This document shows positions 1 through 8,513 of a stretch of DNA of 64,000 bases, piece by piece; positions within the stretch are counted from its first letter, which is position 1; every line of letters starts with the position of its first letter. Position numbers and translations under genes: made by a program. The notes under the pieces are model-generated. The model saw only the letters and a program-made list of their open reading frames with translations, was not told the DNA's origin and did not search any database. The DNA is taken from contig CAVUHC010000008.1 of the NCBI GenBank assembly GCA_963741135.1, forward strand, positions 1,116,001 through 1,180,000. The letters run 5' to 3'. This DNA is from Gp6-AA40 sp963741135 (GTDB lineage Bacteria; Acidobacteriota; Vicinamibacteria; Vicinamibacterales; UBA2999).

Positions 1-336
1 TTGTCAACGTCCAGGCGTGTTCTGGAAACGCGGACCGGTGAGCGCATCTACGGCTCGTACGGCGGCCTCTTCGATCTTGGTCCCGACGGCTACGCTCGCG
101 CGCTGCGCGACGATTTCGACCCGCTCCCTCCGGTCGTCGTCACGCCGATGTATGCGACCGCAGACCCGCGGTTCGAATGGCTCAACCGGGCCCAGTGCAT
201 CGGTGTGGGCAGGGTGGACATGAGCGCGCTGCGGGTCGAGTTCGACGTCTACGTCGTGCGCGTGGGAGATCGCGCGAATTCAACAAACAGCAACGAGAAC
301 GGAATAGCGCGACGGAACTCAGGAGAACAACCGTGA
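1..336 (+). CDS. DUF3237 family protein, 5'-truncated by the window edge
   Basis: The 111 residues visible contain the C-terminal signature of DUF3237 proteins: a T-Y-G/S-Y-G-G stretch near the start and, at about residues 49-85, the segment with YATADPRFEWLN followed by GVGR and a closing V-x-FDVYVV. Family members are about 150 residues, so the beginning lies outside the window and the TTG at position 1 is not the real start. The stop overlaps the GTG start of the flavin monooxygenase gene by a few bases, suggesting co-transcription. The biochemical role of DUF3237 is unknown; it often occurs beside oxidoreductases, which fits here. Confidence 0.7.
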   Translation: MSTSRRVLETRTGERIYGSYGGLFDLGPDGYARALRDDFDPLPPVVVTPMYATADPRFEWLNRAQCIGVGRVDMSALRVEFDVYVVRVGDRANSTNSNENGIARRNSGEQP

Positions 337-2135
337 CGACGATAACGCCCACTGCAGCCGTGCAAGGCTGGCTCGATGGCTTCGGAGCCGCACTGTCTCG
401 CGGCGACTACGATGCGGCAACCGCGATGTTCGGAACCGATGCGTACTGGCGCGACCTCGTGTCGTTCACCTGGAACATCAAGACAGCAGAGGACCCGGCC
501 GCAATCCGGCGATGCTGGAAACCACCATGCCGCTGGCCCAACCAGGCAACTGGACGATCCAAGGCGAGGGTTCGGACGCAGGCGGGGTCACCGAAGGCTG
601 GTTCACCTTCGAGACTGCTGTCGGCCGCGGAAAGGGACATCTGCGTCTCATCGGCGGCAAAGCGTGGACAATGCTCACGACTCTGCAGGAGCTCAAGGGC
701 TTCGAGGAGAAGAAGGGCGAGAACCGAGTCAAGGGTGTCGAACATGGCAATCATCCTGGCCGCAAAAGCTGGCTCGAGAAAAGGACCGAAGAAGACGCGC
801 TACTCGGGTTCCAGAAGCAGCCCTATGTCGTCATTGTCGGTGGCGGCCAGGGCGGCATCGTCCTGGGGGCGCGGCTCGAAGAAGCTCGATGTGCCGACGA
901 TCATCATCGAGAAGAACGCGCAACCGGGCGACAGTTGGCGCGACCGCTACAAGAGCCTCTGTCTGCACGATCCGGTCTGGTTCGACCATCTCCCGTACAT
1001 CCCGTTCCCAGAGGACTGGCCCGTGTTCAGCCCGAAGGACAAGATCGCTGATTGGCTGGAAATGTACGCGAAGGTAACGGAGCTGAACTATTGGGGGGGA
1101 ACCGAGTGTCAGCGAGCACGGTTCGACGAGACGAAGCAAGAGTGGGAGATCACGGTCCAGCGTAACGGGGCGACCGTATCGTCTTGCGGCCCACACATAT
1201 TGTCTTCGCCACCGGTGTGTCGGGCGTGCCACACGTCCCGAGATACGTCGGGATGGAGAGCTTCCGCGGAACTCAGATCCATTCGAGCCAGTTTCGGAGC
1301 GCGCGAGGACTGGCGGGAAAACAGGCGGTTGTCGTCGGCTCCGACAATTCGGCCCACGATATCTGCGCCGATCTGTGGGAACACGGAGCCGACGTCACGA
1401 TGATCCAACGCTCCCCAACGCTCGTGGCGCGATCGGACACGTTGATGGATCTCGCCCTCGGTGCGCTGTATTCGGAAGCGGCGATAAAAAACGGCATCAC
1501 GGCTGATATGGCTGATCTGATCCTGGCATCACTTCCGTACAAGGTCCTCCCGGCGCTGCAAGTCCCGGTGTATCAACAGATGAAGGAGCGCGACGCTGCG
1601 TTCTACAAGCGTCTCGAGCAATCCGGTTTCATGCTCACCTTTGGCGAAGACGACTCCGGCCTCCTTGTGATGTATCTGCGCCGGGGCTCTGGCTATTACG
1701 TCGACGTCGGCGCAAGCGAGCTAATCGCCGACGGCCGTGTGAAACTGATGACAGGAGAGATCGATCGCGTCACCGCGACCGGAGTGGAGATGAAGAACGG
1801 CATGGCCCTGACCGCCGACTTGATTGTGTACGCGACCGGGTACAGCTCGATGAACGGTTCGGTCGCGCAGCTCGTGAGCCAGGAGGTGGCCGAGAAGGTC
1901 GGCCAGTGCTGGGGTCTTGGTTCCGGCACGAGCGAAGGATCCAGGACCGTGGGAAGGCGAGTTGCGCAACATGTGGAAGCCGACCCAGCAGCCGAATCTC
2001 TGGTTCCACGGCGGCAACCTTCAGCAGTCGCGCCACTACTCGCAGTTCCTGTCGCTGCAGTTGAAGGCACGGATGGAAGGAATCCAGACGCCGGTGTACG
2101 GCCTCGCGCCGGTGACGACACGAGCCGAACGATAG
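333..2135 (+). CDS. NTF2-like plus flavin-containing monooxygenase, broken by four frameshifts
   Basis: Start GTG 333 follows an AGGAG. The N-terminal roughly 150 residues resemble a SnoaL/NTF2-like domain (AVQGWLDGFGAAL... AYWRDLVSFTWNIKT). A Rossmann motif VVIVGGGQGG follows near 826-855, then FMO features: FATGVSGVPHVPRY (about 1205-1245), a second dinucleotide site VVVGSDNSAHDI (about 1327) and VYATGYSS near 1830. Reading needs frame changes near 505, 870, 1185 and 1905; after the fourth the original frame is restored and the product ends at TAG 2133. Intact it would be about 600 residues, the usual length of these fused NAD(P)/FAD-dependent oxidoreductases. It may be a decayed gene or, more likely, carry sequencing indels. 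Substrate unknown. Confidence 0.72.
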
Positions 2136-2154
2136 GAGGGAAGCCAACTTGCCG

Positions 2155-2577
2155 CTATGCGGTCTCATCGCTCCACAACGCGCCCCACCACGGAGCGTTC
2201 ACCTGCGCCACGGCGGACGTTCGAACCGCTCCGTGATCGCCGGAGCGTTCCTGGTTACCAGGCTCGACGCCAAACGTTGGAATGACCGAATCGAGCCTCG
2301 TTCGATGGAGCATCGCTCCGACAAACTTATTCGGATTGACGAGCCGCAATTCGCCGCCAAGAGACGCCAGCAGATTCTGCGACCGGATCAAGGCTCCCAG
2401 CCCGGCGGCATCGATGCGCACAAGTCCGGCGATATCCAACACCACCAGGCGCCCCCCGTTGCTGGCACAGCGCGACACGACTTCTAACAGCGCCACGTCA
2501 TCGTCCGGAATCAGCAGTGTCCCCTCGAGGTCGAGGATGATCGCCTCGCCCACACGACGTTCGTTGATCGTCAGCAT
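2155..2577 (-). CDS. STAS-domain protein (anti-sigma antagonist-like) lacking the phospho-serine
   Basis: 140 residues, an STAS fold at about 1-110: VGEAIILDLEGTLLIPDD, then VVLDIAGLVRIDAAGLGALI. In SpoIIAA/RsbV proteins the last motif is D-S/T-x-G with a phosphorylated Ser or Thr; here the position is Ala (RIDAAGLG), so kinase-switch regulation is unlikely. The last 30 residues are an unrelated tail. An AGAGGG lies 7 bases before the ATG. A Crp-type palindrome sits 86 bp upstream, just inside the end of the Crp-family gene, so that regulator may control it. No partner anti-sigma kinase is adjacent. Confidence 0.75.
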   Translation of the reverse strand: MLTINERRVGEAIILDLEGTLLIPDDDVALLEVVSRCASNGGRLVVLDIAGLVRIDAAGLGALIRSQNLLASLGGELRLVNPNKFVGAMLHRTRLDSVIPTFGVEPGNQERSGDHGAVRTSAVAQVNAPWWGALWSDETA

Positions 2578-2662
2578 ACTCGTACCCTCTTTCGTTATTC
2601 CGTGCAGGAAGAATCTATCCGGGCTGACGATGCCTGGCTGTGGCGTGGGACACGCGGACCAG

Positions 2663-2676
2663 GTGATTCAGATCAC
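2663..2676 (-). promoter_or_regulatory. Candidate Crp-family operator upstream of the STAS gene
   Basis: GTGATTCAGATCAC, a perfect GTGA-N6-TCAC palindrome, 86 bp upstream of the STAS start codon. It partly overlaps the stop of the neighbouring crp-like gene. A second site with the same layout is at 4041-4054; both are followed by GCG. The adjacent regulator carries R-E-T-V-S-R in its recognition helix, the residue pattern by which E. coli CRP reads GTGA half-sites. Confidence 0.5.
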
Positions 2677-3396
2677 GCGGTTTCGTGCGGAGACCGGCCA
2701 GGGGCGCTTCGTGTAGCGCGCGATCGCCGCGTGCACCTGGATGCCATCCCCAGGGCCGGGCGTGATGCAGTTCTTCTGCTTCAGCGTCTTCAGCGAGCGG
2801 CTGACCGTTTCCCTCGAACACCCGGTCATCTGCGCGAGCTCGTGGTGCTTCGGGCATGGATCGAGTGTTGCGCTCGAACCATTGACTTTTCCTCTCTGAC
2901 GGACCAAACGGTCCAGACACCAGGCAACCCGCCCCAGCGAGCGGAACGTGCAGATCACCCTGAGTTGGTCGTTGGATTCGCGCAGCGTGGTCGTGACATG
3001 CGCGATGACGCTGGCGGCAAAGGTCTGGTTGCTCGCTCTCAGGGCATCGAACGTCCTGACCGGCAGCTTGATGAACTGGCAGTCTTCGAGCGCCACGAGC
3101 CTTGCCGAGCGGGTGAATCGGTCGAGTGGGGCGATCTCTCCAACCATGTGAAACGGCTCGACGAAGTTGAGGATGATCTCTTGCCCTTCATTGCCGACGA
3201 GCACCACCTTCGCGCGGCCGGATGTCAGTACGAGGAGGAAATCGCCAGGATCCCCTTCATCGAAGATGATCTGATTCTTTGCCCGGCGAAGCATCACGGC
3301 CGTCTCGCCTATCAGTTCGAGTTCGGCTTCTGGAAGCTCCGAAAATAGTTGAACCTGCCGCAGCAGATTCACGACGACATTGAGTTGTCCGCTCAT
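2668..3396 (-). CDS. Crp/Fnr family transcriptional regulator
   Basis: 242 residues. A cyclic-nucleotide-binding-like beta barrel occupies about 10-125 (LFSELPEAELELIGE, IIFDEGDPGDFLLVL, MVGEIAPLDRFTRSARLVALEDC). The effector region reads GEIAPLDRFTRSA, not an exact copy of the CRP cAMP-binding set (FGE...RSA), so the ligand is uncertain. The winged helix at about 150-225 has HHELAQMTGCSRETVSRSLKTL; Arg-Glu and the final Arg match R180, E181 and R185 of CRP. No Fnr cysteine cluster is present. Two GTGA-N6-TCAC sites nearby suggest a local regulon of the STAS gene and the secreted protein at 3569-3952. Confidence 0.88.
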   Translation of the reverse strand: MSGQLNVVVNLLRQVQLFSELPEAELELIGETAVMLRRAKNQIIFDEGDPGDFLLVLTSGRAKVVLVGNEGQEIILNFVEPFHMVGEIAPLDRFTRSARLVALEDCQFIKLPVRTFDALRASNQTFAASVIAHVTTTLRESNDQLRVICTFRSLGRVAWCLDRLVRQRGKVNGSSATLDPCPKHHELAQMTGCSRETVSRSLKTLKQKNCITPGPGDGIQVHAAIARYTKRPWPVSARNRVI

Positions 3397-3568
3397 AGGA
3401 CTTCACCACCATCTGAACGGCGAGGACGAGCGGTCGGTTTAGCGAAGCGATTCACAACAGGACAGAGACGCCGAAAGTGATAACTCCGAAGCAGAGCCGC
3501 AAGCCATTCTTGCGGCTCTGCCGAATACCCGCCCGAGCCCGTCAAAGCGCGCGAGAGGGCACGTGCGA

Positions 3569-3952
3569 CTAGCGGGCGTAGATGAACCGGTGGCCGTCGC
3601 GGTGGCCGACCGGGAACCACGCCCTGATCGGCGGGGCCTGCCCAGGCGACGCCTCGCCCAGCGTCACGGCGCGATCCCCATCGCCATTGGGTCGTTCGAC
3701 TGGCTGCGTCATGCCCATGTAATACACCCTCGAGTTGTTCCGACTGAGGACCTGAACGATGTTCCTGTCCGTCTCGCTGGGCAAACGGAAGATGTAGGTG
3801 CCTGGCGCGAGCGTCACGCCCGGAAGAGCGACCGCGCCGCTGAAGGTGAGGTAATTCGTCTGACCTGGGCCCCACGCGTGAGCGGATGCCGCAATCAGCA
3901 CGCCCAAAAGTGACGCACAAACGACCGCGAGCAACGATCTGCGAGTGCACAT
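3569..3952 (-). CDS. Small secreted protein of unknown function
   Basis: 127 residues with a clear signal peptide: a twin-Arg-like start MCTRRS, a hydrophobic core LLAVVCASLLGVLIAA and a cleavage site after SAHA. The mature part is beta-rich: YLTFSGAVALPGVTLAPGTYIFRLPS, then VQVLSRNNSRVYYMGMTQPVER. The segment 'F..PV.LPG..L..GTY.F.L' recurs in small exported acidobacterial proteins of unknown role. A Crp-type palindrome lies 89 bp upstream of the start. Not assigned to a named family. Confidence 0.75.
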   Translation of the reverse strand: MCTRRSLLAVVCASLLGVLIAASAHAWGPGQTNYLTFSGAVALPGVTLAPGTYIFRLPSETDRNIVQVLSRNNSRVYYMGMTQPVERPNGDGDRAVTLGEASPGQAPPIRAWFPVGHRDGHRFIYAR

Positions 3953-4040
3953 TGTTCTGTCTCCTTCTGCGTTTGATGAACGCGAAGGAAATCTATCCGC
4001 CCCCCAAACAAGTGTCTGTGACCGGCCTCACTACTAGCGT

Positions 4041-4054
4041 GTGATCGAAATCAC
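4041..4054 (-). promoter_or_regulatory. Candidate Crp-family operator upstream of the secreted-protein gene
   Basis: GTGATCGAAATCAC, a perfect GTGA-N6-TCAC palindrome 89 bp upstream of the ATG at 3952, almost the same distance as the site before the STAS gene. It is followed, like that site, by GCG. A GTGATCAC octamer occurs 33 bases further on. Confidence 0.5.
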
Positions 4055-4104
4055 GCGATCGGGACAGATCGAAACCGAGCCTGTGATCACGCTCGAAAAC
4101 GAGA

Positions 4105-6651
4105 TCAGTCTGCGACAGGACTCGAAGGGGAAAGCCTCATCGCATTCAGCAACGCGGAAAATCTCGGCTCGTCGCGAAGGCTCGCGAACACCGGGCGAAC
4201 GTTGAGCCAGGCGAGGTCGGCGGCCCGCTCCGCGTGAGCCTCTTCTAGTCGGTCGAGCGCCTCGGCGCGTTCGCCGATGCCAGCGTGCACCTGGGCGATT
4301 CGTGCCGGCGAGACGTACCGCACGTCTGCGAGCCGGCGGAGCTCCTCCAGAATGCCGCGCGCACCGATGACGTTGCCGGAGACCCCGTGAAGATAGCCGA
4401 GCGCCGCCAGCATCTCGGGACTGCGCCCGCACAACCGGATCGCGGCCTCTAACTCTGCGAAGGCTTCAGGATATCTGGACAGCTCGGTAAAGGTGGCCGA
4501 AAGAAAGTAGCGCGCCATGCCGAAGCTCCCATCGAGCTCGATGGTCTTCGACAGTTCTTGCACGGCGTCGTCGTATTGGCCGGCAAAATAGCACTTCATT
4601 CCCACGCTGTTCTTGATCGCGATGGCGAGCGGGTCGAGATCCAGCGCGTGGCGCAACTCTGCGGTCGCTTCGTCGAAGCGCCCGACCGGGACAAGGTGGT
4701 TGATCGCGTACCAGTGGTGCGCCGTTGGATAGGAGGGCTTCAGCTCGATCGCTCGTCGGAAATCGTGCTCGGCGTCCGACCAGGACCAGTCATAGACCGC
4801 ACGCACGCACCCTCGGCACGTGTACGCCTCCCCCAGACCAGCATCGATCTCGAGCGCCCGTTCCAACGCTCCCTTCGCACGGGGCATGACGTCCTTGGGC
4901 GGCATGGCGCCGTAGGTCCCGAGTGTGATGTACGCGTCGGCCATGCCCGCATAGGCCTGTGCGTAGCCGGGGTCTCTATCGATCGCGTGTTCAAAACAGC
5001 CGACGCTCTTCTTCAGCTCGTCTTCCGTTCGCTTGTTCCAGTGATACCGTCCTTCGAGATAGAAGCCGTAGGCGTCGAGATCGTGCGTGTGTGGCGCGAT
5101 GAGCGCGGCCCTGCTGTCGGCGGCCAACCTGCCCTTCAGCATGCTGACAACGGAACCGGCGATCTCATCCTGCACCGCGAAGACGTCTACCAAATCGCGA
5201 TCGAAGCGCTGGGACCAGAGATGATAGCCGTCCGCTGAGCAAATCAACTCGACCGTGATCCGCAGCCGATTGCCGTCCTTTCGCACGCTTCCGTCGAGGA
5301 CCGTCGCGACATTGAGTGCGTCGCCGATCCGGCGCATATCTCGGGACTGCCCCTTGAACTGAAAGGCCGACGTTCGTGCCGCCACGCGCAGTCCGGAGAT
5401 CTGCGCCAGCGCGTTGATGAGCTCGTCGGTCATGCCTTCGCAGAAGCATTCCTGATCCTTGGAAGGGCTCATGTCGGTGAAGGGGAGCACGGCGACGGAC
5501 GGAACGCCCGTGTCACGCCCACGCGCAGCTTTTCCGGCACGTTGCGTTCCACGTTCAGCGGTCCTGAGTCTAGGAGCTGGTGTCCTGCTCTTTGTGGACC
5601 CGATCACATGGGCGAGCGCGGCCTCCAACCGACCGGCGCTGGCGAATCGCCTTTCCGGGTCGGGGTCGGTCGCGCGCTCTACCACCTCGATGAAGGCTTT
5701 CGGGAGATGGGGCCGCGCGTCTCGCAATGGCGTAATCTCACCTCGCGCGCGGGCCGAGACTAACTCGCGGAACGTAGCCGCTTTCACTGGATAGTCGTCG
5801 GTCACCAGGTGGTAGAGCAACACGCCGAGGCTGTAGACGTCGCTCCTGGTTGTCGCAGCCGCGCCGTTTATGACCTCCGGTGCGAGATATAAGGGCGTGC
5901 CCGTCACTCGCCCGCCGACGATGCCCAGCTCGGCCCGCTTCTGGCCCGCGCCGAAATCCACCAGAACGAGTCGTCCCCCTTCCTCACGCATCACGTTTTG
6001 AGCCTTGACGTCTCGATGCACCAAACCGGCCTGGTGCACGGCAGCGAGAGCTCCACAGAGCTCGTACCCGACAAGTCCGGCCTCGCGGGCACTGAACGGG
6101 CCGTGACTGACAAGCATTTGCTCGAGCGTCACGCCGCGCACGAACTCCATCCAGAGACCCACGCGACCGTCGTGCGTGGCGGCTCCGTAGACCGTGACGA
6201 CATTCGGATGGTGCACGCGAGCCAGCGTCTGCCCTTCGTGCAAAAGCCTTGATGCGAGCTGCTCGTCGGTCGACGAGGCGCGCCGCAGGAGCTTAACGGC
6301 GACGGGTCGATCGAGCTGCGGATCGTGGGCGCGATAGACGGTACCGAAGGAGCCTTGGCCGACTTCCTCGATCAAGATGAGGTCGCCCCATCGCTCGAGA
6401 TCGCTGCCGGCGCGCCCGACTCCTCCCTCTGCAGGCGTCTCCGAGTGCGGTCTTCCTGGATTGTCTTGTGGCTCCCGCGGTTGATCCTGACTACTGTGCG
6501 CTCCGGCGATCATCGCGATGAGCCGAAGCTGTTCGACAAGACTCCGCAGTTCAGAATCCGATACCCCGCTCTCGACTTCGTCCCAGTCGACCGCGGATCC
6601 CTCCGCGATGGCGGCCGCCAGTTTCTGGAGCCCATCTTTCTTGGATCGCAT
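4105..6651 (-). CDS. Serine/threonine protein kinase with TolB-like and TPR sensor region
   Basis: 848 residues from ATG 6651, chosen because an upstream extension would run through the remnant sigma factor. Kinase domain about 88-350: Gly loop GQGSFGTVYR (99-107), Lys in VAVKLL (120), HRDVKAQN (212), DFGAG (232) and GTPLYLAPE. A linker is followed at about 400-520 by a TolB-like/adenylate-cyclase-associated domain (SVAVLPFTDMSPSKDQECFCEGMTDEL cut here; then VLDGSVRKDGNRLRITVEL) and at about 530-830 by TPR repeats. This layout is typical of acidobacterial one-component sensory kinases. In that group a sigma-like gene usually precedes the kinase; here only a remnant does. Soluble; no membrane segment seen. 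Confidence 0.9.
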   Translation of the reverse strand: MRSKKDGLQKLAAAIAEGSAVDWDEVESGVSDSELRSLVEQLRLIAMIAGAHSSQDQPREPQDNPGRPHSETPAEGGVGRAGSDLERWGDLILIEEVGQGSFGTVYRAHDPQLDRPVAVKLLRRASSTDEQLASRLLHEGQTLARVHHPNVVTVYGAATHDGRVGLWMEFVRGVTLEQMLVSHGPFSAREAGLVGYELCGALAAVHQAGLVHRDVKAQNVMREEGGRLVLVDFGAGQKRAELGIVGGRVTGTPLYLAPEVINGAAATTRSDVYSLGVLLYHLVTDDYPVKAATFRELVSARARGEITPLRDARPHLPKAFIEVVERATDPDPERRFASAGRLEAALAHVIGSTKSRTPAPRLRTAERGTQRAGKAARGRDTGVPSVAVLPFTDMSPSKDQECFCEGMTDELINALAQISGLRVAARTSAFQFKGQSRDMRRIGDALNVATVLDGSVRKDGNRLRITVELICSADGYHLWSQRFDRDLVDVFAVQDEIAGSVVSMLKGRLAADSRAALIAPHTHDLDAYGFYLEGRYHWNKRTEDELKKSVGCFEHAIDRDPGYAQAYAGMADAYITLGTYGAMPPKDVMPRAKGALERALEIDAGLGEAYTCRGCVRAVYDWSWSDAEHDFRRAIELKPSYPTAHHWYAINHLVPVGRFDEATAELRHALDLDPLAIAIKNSVGMKCYFAGQYDDAVQELSKTIELDGSFGMARYFLSATFTELSRYPEAFAELEAAIRLCGRSPEMLAALGYLHGVSGNVIGARGILEELRRLADVRYVSPARIAQVHAGIGERAEALDRLEEAHAERAADLAWLNVRPVFASLRDEPRFSALLNAMRLSPSSPVAD

Positions 6652-6667
6652 TACCAACCGAGTCTCA

Positions 6668-6950
6668 TCAGTGTTCGCCGCCCATCCTGTGGGCCCGCGG
6701 TGCGATCGCCAGGGATACGGCGACCCACACGGCATTGGCGCTGGGTTTTCTGAGGTGGGTAGCTATTTCCGCGTTGTCCAACCAGGTCTCCGGTGTCCAA
6801 CATCGGTTGGAGGCCCAACGGCAGCCGCCGGCTGGCCGAGCGCCGCAGGCCAGGTAAATAGCGGGCAAGGAACCGGTTCGGCCCGTCGTTGTCGCCTGAT
6901 CGGGCCTTTACCAGCAAGCCTACGGATGAATCGGCGTTGACCTCCGGCAT
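6668..6950 (-). pseudogene. Remnant of an ECF-like sigma factor, internally deleted
   Basis: The first part reads SVGLLVKARSGDN..., RYLPGLRRSASRRLPLG, MLDTGDLV, matching the N-terminal region of the intact sigma gene at 48327-48953 (DLLARARTGDTEAL, RYLPRLQKWAHGRLP, ALDTHDLVQDT). After a frame change near 6795 it jumps directly to AEIATHLRKPSANAVWVAVSLAI, matching that gene's C-terminal region-4 helix (YPDVAQALGKPTVAAAHVAVSRAL). About 100 residues, including most of regions 2 and 4, are missing. The TGA is followed 16 bases later by the kinase ATG, the normal spacing of a sigma-kinase pair. Confidence 0.75.
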
Positions 6951-7182
6951 GGTTCGAATTGTGTGGATTGGGTGAATCATACGTCACCGTTGGCCACTTG
7001 AACTGCAAAACCGAGGGTTGCATCGCCCCCGACGCCGCTTTGCGCGGCTTTCGCGCCCCCGGACCCCACGTGTGGGATCCGGATACCTACTACAACGACA
7101 AACCGGACGAACACTAACACCCTTCTTCTCCTTGCGTCCTGCTGGCGTCTCGTGCGACCCTTTCGCCGGCTGGGAGGGCAGC

Positions 7183-8433
7183 ATGAGAAATCTGAAGCGC
7201 ACGCGGAACCTCGTCGTCGGTGCCGGCTTTGTCGCACTCCTTGCGATGCTTGCGGTCGGCCAGGTGATCCTCGAGAAGACGGCGGCTGCGCAGAGCAAGG
7301 CCGGCGTTCAGGCGCCGAGGTTTGAAGTCGACCCGTTGTGGCCGAAACCACTTCCGAACCACTGGGTGCTTGGGCAAACCATCGGGGTCTGGGTCGATAC
7401 AGATGACCACGTCTGGATCGTCCATCGCAGCTCCTCCACGTTGGCCGACAACGAGAAGGGGTTGGAGCTCAAAACCAGTGACTGCTGCGCAGGTGCGCCG
7501 CCAGTGCTCGAATTCGATCAGGCCGGGAATCTCCTGCGGCACTGGGGCGGTCCCGGTGCCGGCTACGAATGGCCCGACGGGAACCACGGGATCTTCATCG
7601 ATTTCAAGGGAAACGTCTGGATCGGCGGAAACGGCGGGCCCGACTCCCACGTCCTGAAGTTCACCAAGGACGGTAAGTTCCTGCTCCAGATCGGCAAGAA
7701 GGGCGCGCGCCGCAAGGCGGGCGCGGCGGCTGGCAACAGCGAAGGTGCGGTCGCTGGCTTCGTCGGCGGCAGCAACGACCCGGTGAGCTTCGGACGCGTC
7801 GCGAAGATTTTTGTCGACGCGAGGGCCAACGAAGCGTACCTCGCTGACGGTTACCTGAATAAGCGGGTCGCCGTCGTCGATGCCGACACTGGCAAGCTGA
7901 AGCGATGGTGGGGGGCGTACGGCAACAAGCCGGATGACACCCCGCTTCCTGCGTACGATCCCGCTGCGCCGCCGGCCAAGCAGTTCCGGAACCCCGTGCA
8001 CTGCGCCGATCTCTCAGCCGACCGCATGTTGTATGTCTGCGATCGCGCCGGGGATCGTCTCCAGGTGTTCACGCCAGAGGGGAAGTTCGTCAAGGAGGCG
8101 TTCTTCGACAAGGACACGAAGGCGTCCGGCTCCGCGTGGGACATCGCGTTCTCAAAGGACCCGCAGCAGAAGTACATCTTCATGGCTGACGGCATGAATG
8201 ACAAGGTGCACATCATCGACCGCCAGACGCTCCAGGAGCTGACGACGTTCGGAGACGGCGGCCGACAGCCCGGTCAGTTCTTCGGCGTGCACAGCATCGC
8301 GACTGATTCGAAGGGGAATATCTACACAACCGAAACGTGGGAAGGAAAGCGCCTCCAGCGGTTCGTGAACAAAGGCATGGCGCCGGTCACCAAACCTGAC
8401 CAGGGAGTGGTCTGGCCGACGGCAACACGGTAG
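7183..8433 (+). CDS. Secreted six-bladed beta-propeller (NHL-repeat) protein
   Basis: 416 residues from ATG 7183 (GGGAGG upstream). Signal-anchor-like N-terminus NLVVGAGFVALLAMLAVGQVIL. Then propeller blades with the NHL/peptidylglycine-lyase-like pattern: FEVDPLWPKPLPNHWVLG, DDHVWIVHRSS, VLEFDQAGNLLRHWGGPG, DFKGNVWIGGN, KFTKDGKFLLQIG, RLQVFTPEGKFVKE, HSIATDSKGNIYTTETW, KRLQRF. CCA and other Cys are in the KTSDCCAG segment. Such proteins are abundant in Acidobacteria; none has an assigned substrate. A homologue lies on the opposite strand at 8514-9604, and a terminator follows the stop. Confidence 0.85.
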   Translation: MRNLKRTRNLVVGAGFVALLAMLAVGQVILEKTAAAQSKAGVQAPRFEVDPLWPKPLPNHWVLGQTIGVWVDTDDHVWIVHRSSSTLADNEKGLELKTSDCCAGAPPVLEFDQAGNLLRHWGGPGAGYEWPDGNHGIFIDFKGNVWIGGNGGPDSHVLKFTKDGKFLLQIGKKGARRKAGAAAGNSEGAVAGFVGGSNDPVSFGRVAKIFVDARANEAYLADGYLNKRVAVVDADTGKLKRWWGAYGNKPDDTPLPAYDPAAPPAKQFRNPVHCADLSADRMLYVCDRAGDRLQVFTPEGKFVKEAFFDKDTKASGSAWDIAFSKDPQQKYIFMADGMNDKVHIIDRQTLQELTTFGDGGRQPGQFFGVHSIATDSKGNIYTTETWEGKRLQRFVNKGMAPVTKPDQGVVWPTATR

Positions 8434-8456
8434 ATCAGATCTCTTGCTGATACACA

Positions 8457-8490
8457 GCCGCCGCGCCGATTCCGGCGCGGCGGCTTTTTG
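8457..8490 (+). terminator. Rho-independent terminator between two convergent propeller genes
   Basis: An 11-bp GC stem, GCCGCCGCGCC, loop GATTCC, then GGCGCGGCGGC followed by TTTTTG. It begins 23 bases after the stop of the gene at 7183-8433 and before the stop of the convergent gene at 8514. The T run is on the + strand. Confidence 0.88.
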
Positions 8491-8513
8491 TTTGCCCCGG
8501 CGCCCGTCGCGCG

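Noticed and set aside
3400..3560. Possible small gene between the Crp gene and the secreted-protein gene
   Set aside because: Frames there have no ribosome site or recognisable product; it is the upstream region of crp.
4082..4089. GTGATCAC as a third Crp operator
   Set aside because: The half-sites have no spacer, so it does not fit the GTGA-N6-TCAC pattern of the other two.
8440..8500. Possible small RNA at the terminator between propeller genes
   Set aside because: The hairpin and T run are fully explained by transcription termination; no separate promoter.
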